Assembly (NCBI GenBank): GCA_025450495.1
Contig: JANWHI010000137.1
Span: 1-13,433, forward strand
Reading direction: 5' to 3'
Origin: Candidatus Dormiibacter sp.
GTDB lineage: Bacteria; Chloroflexota; Dormibacteria; UBA8260
DNA: 13,433 nucleotides
Shown here: positions 13,370 to 13,433 of the stretch, piece after piece
Layout of the letters: every line of letters begins with the position of its first letter
How positions within the stretch are numbered: the first letter of the stretch is position 1
The notes under the pieces: generated by a model
Database searches by the model: none
Told to the model about the DNA's origin: nothing
Seen by the model: the letters and a program-made list of their open reading frames with translations, nothing else
Made by a program: the position numbers and the translations under genes

Positions 13370-13433
13370 GTGGCAACCACGTTCCAGGACTACTACGCCA
13401 TCCTCGGGGTCCCGCGGACAGCGACCCAGAAGG
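13370..13433 (+). CDS. dnaJ: DnaJ-type chaperone, 5' end only
   Basis: Only 21 codons are inside the window. The GTG start is followed by ATTFQDYYAILGVPRTATQK, which is the beginning of a J-domain: the DYY-ILGV block is characteristic of the first helix of DnaJ/Hsp40 co-chaperones that stimulate DnaK. The HPD motif and the Cys-rich zinc domain, if present, lie beyond the edge, so full DnaJ cannot be told from a CbpA-like or other J-protein. It is divergent from the second glycosylase. Confidence 0.8.
   Translation, partial: MATTFQDYYAILGVPRTATQK

Noticed and set aside
13290..13376. Longer start for the second glycosylase at 13376
   Set aside because: It would overlap the start of the divergent DnaJ-type gene and adds an Arg-rich segment without similarity; GTG 13289 has a -10 at leaderless distance.
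13278..13381. The two divergent right-end genes both start with codons for VATT (inverted similarity GTGGCCACCACC / GTGGCAACCACG)
   Set aside because: Only 12 bases with two mismatches and the arms are inside coding sequence; best explained by chance.
1..13433. CRISPR arrays, insertion sequences, tRNA or rRNA genes
   Set aside because: No regularly spaced repeats, transposase motifs, terminal inverted repeats, cloverleaf or rRNA-like sequence were found by eye on either strand.

Overview
This is a GC-rich chromosomal window whose genes use many GTG and TTG starts, with several starts sitting just behind a TANNNT -10 box (leaderless or nearly so). The content is a Gram-positive-type LexA operator sequence, lipoprotein signals, an L,D-transpeptidase with Ig-like domains, a bactofilin and MrfA/MrfB-type repair proteins. 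This fits a soil bacterium of the Actinomycetota / Chloroflexota / Dormibacterota kind; the phylum is an inference and cannot be settled from the sequence alone. I see no rRNA, tRNA, IS element, CRISPR array or phage gene, and the window reads as vertically inherited chromosome.

Layout. Left (1-3500): the 3' part of a thiolase, a small Cys-containing lipoprotein read in the same direction, a convergent 3-mercaptopyruvate-type sulfurtransferase, and, divergent from it, a secreted L,D-transpeptidase lipoprotein. Middle (3498-9642), all on the minus strand and read right to left: an MrfA (YprA)-type DEXH helicase, an AlkA-type DNA glycosylase 24 bp behind it, an MrfB (YprB)-type DEDDh exonuclease with helical repeats, and a Wzx-like flippase whose start overlaps the exonuclease stop. 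Right (9738-13433): a bactofilin, a divergent class I methyltransferase, a 52-residue very basic protein, an unrecognised Cys/His-rich protein, a second and different AlkA-type glycosylase, and the first 21 codons of a DnaJ-type chaperone.

The main result is a DNA-damage module. In Bacillus subtilis MrfA and MrfB act together in a mitomycin-adduct repair pathway. Here the two genes are separated by an alkylation-repair glycosylase, and each has its own promoter with the same design: a TTGC-type -35, a 17-bp spacer holding a complete CGAACAGRTGTTCG LexA operator, and a TACNCT -10 one base after the operator. The module is therefore predicted to be SOS-induced, with MrfA + AlkA in one operon and MrfB + flippase in a second. 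The second glycosylase, 3 kb to the right, strengthens the alkylation-repair theme but shows no SOS box. Between the two SOS units lies a possible small structured RNA on the opposite strand.
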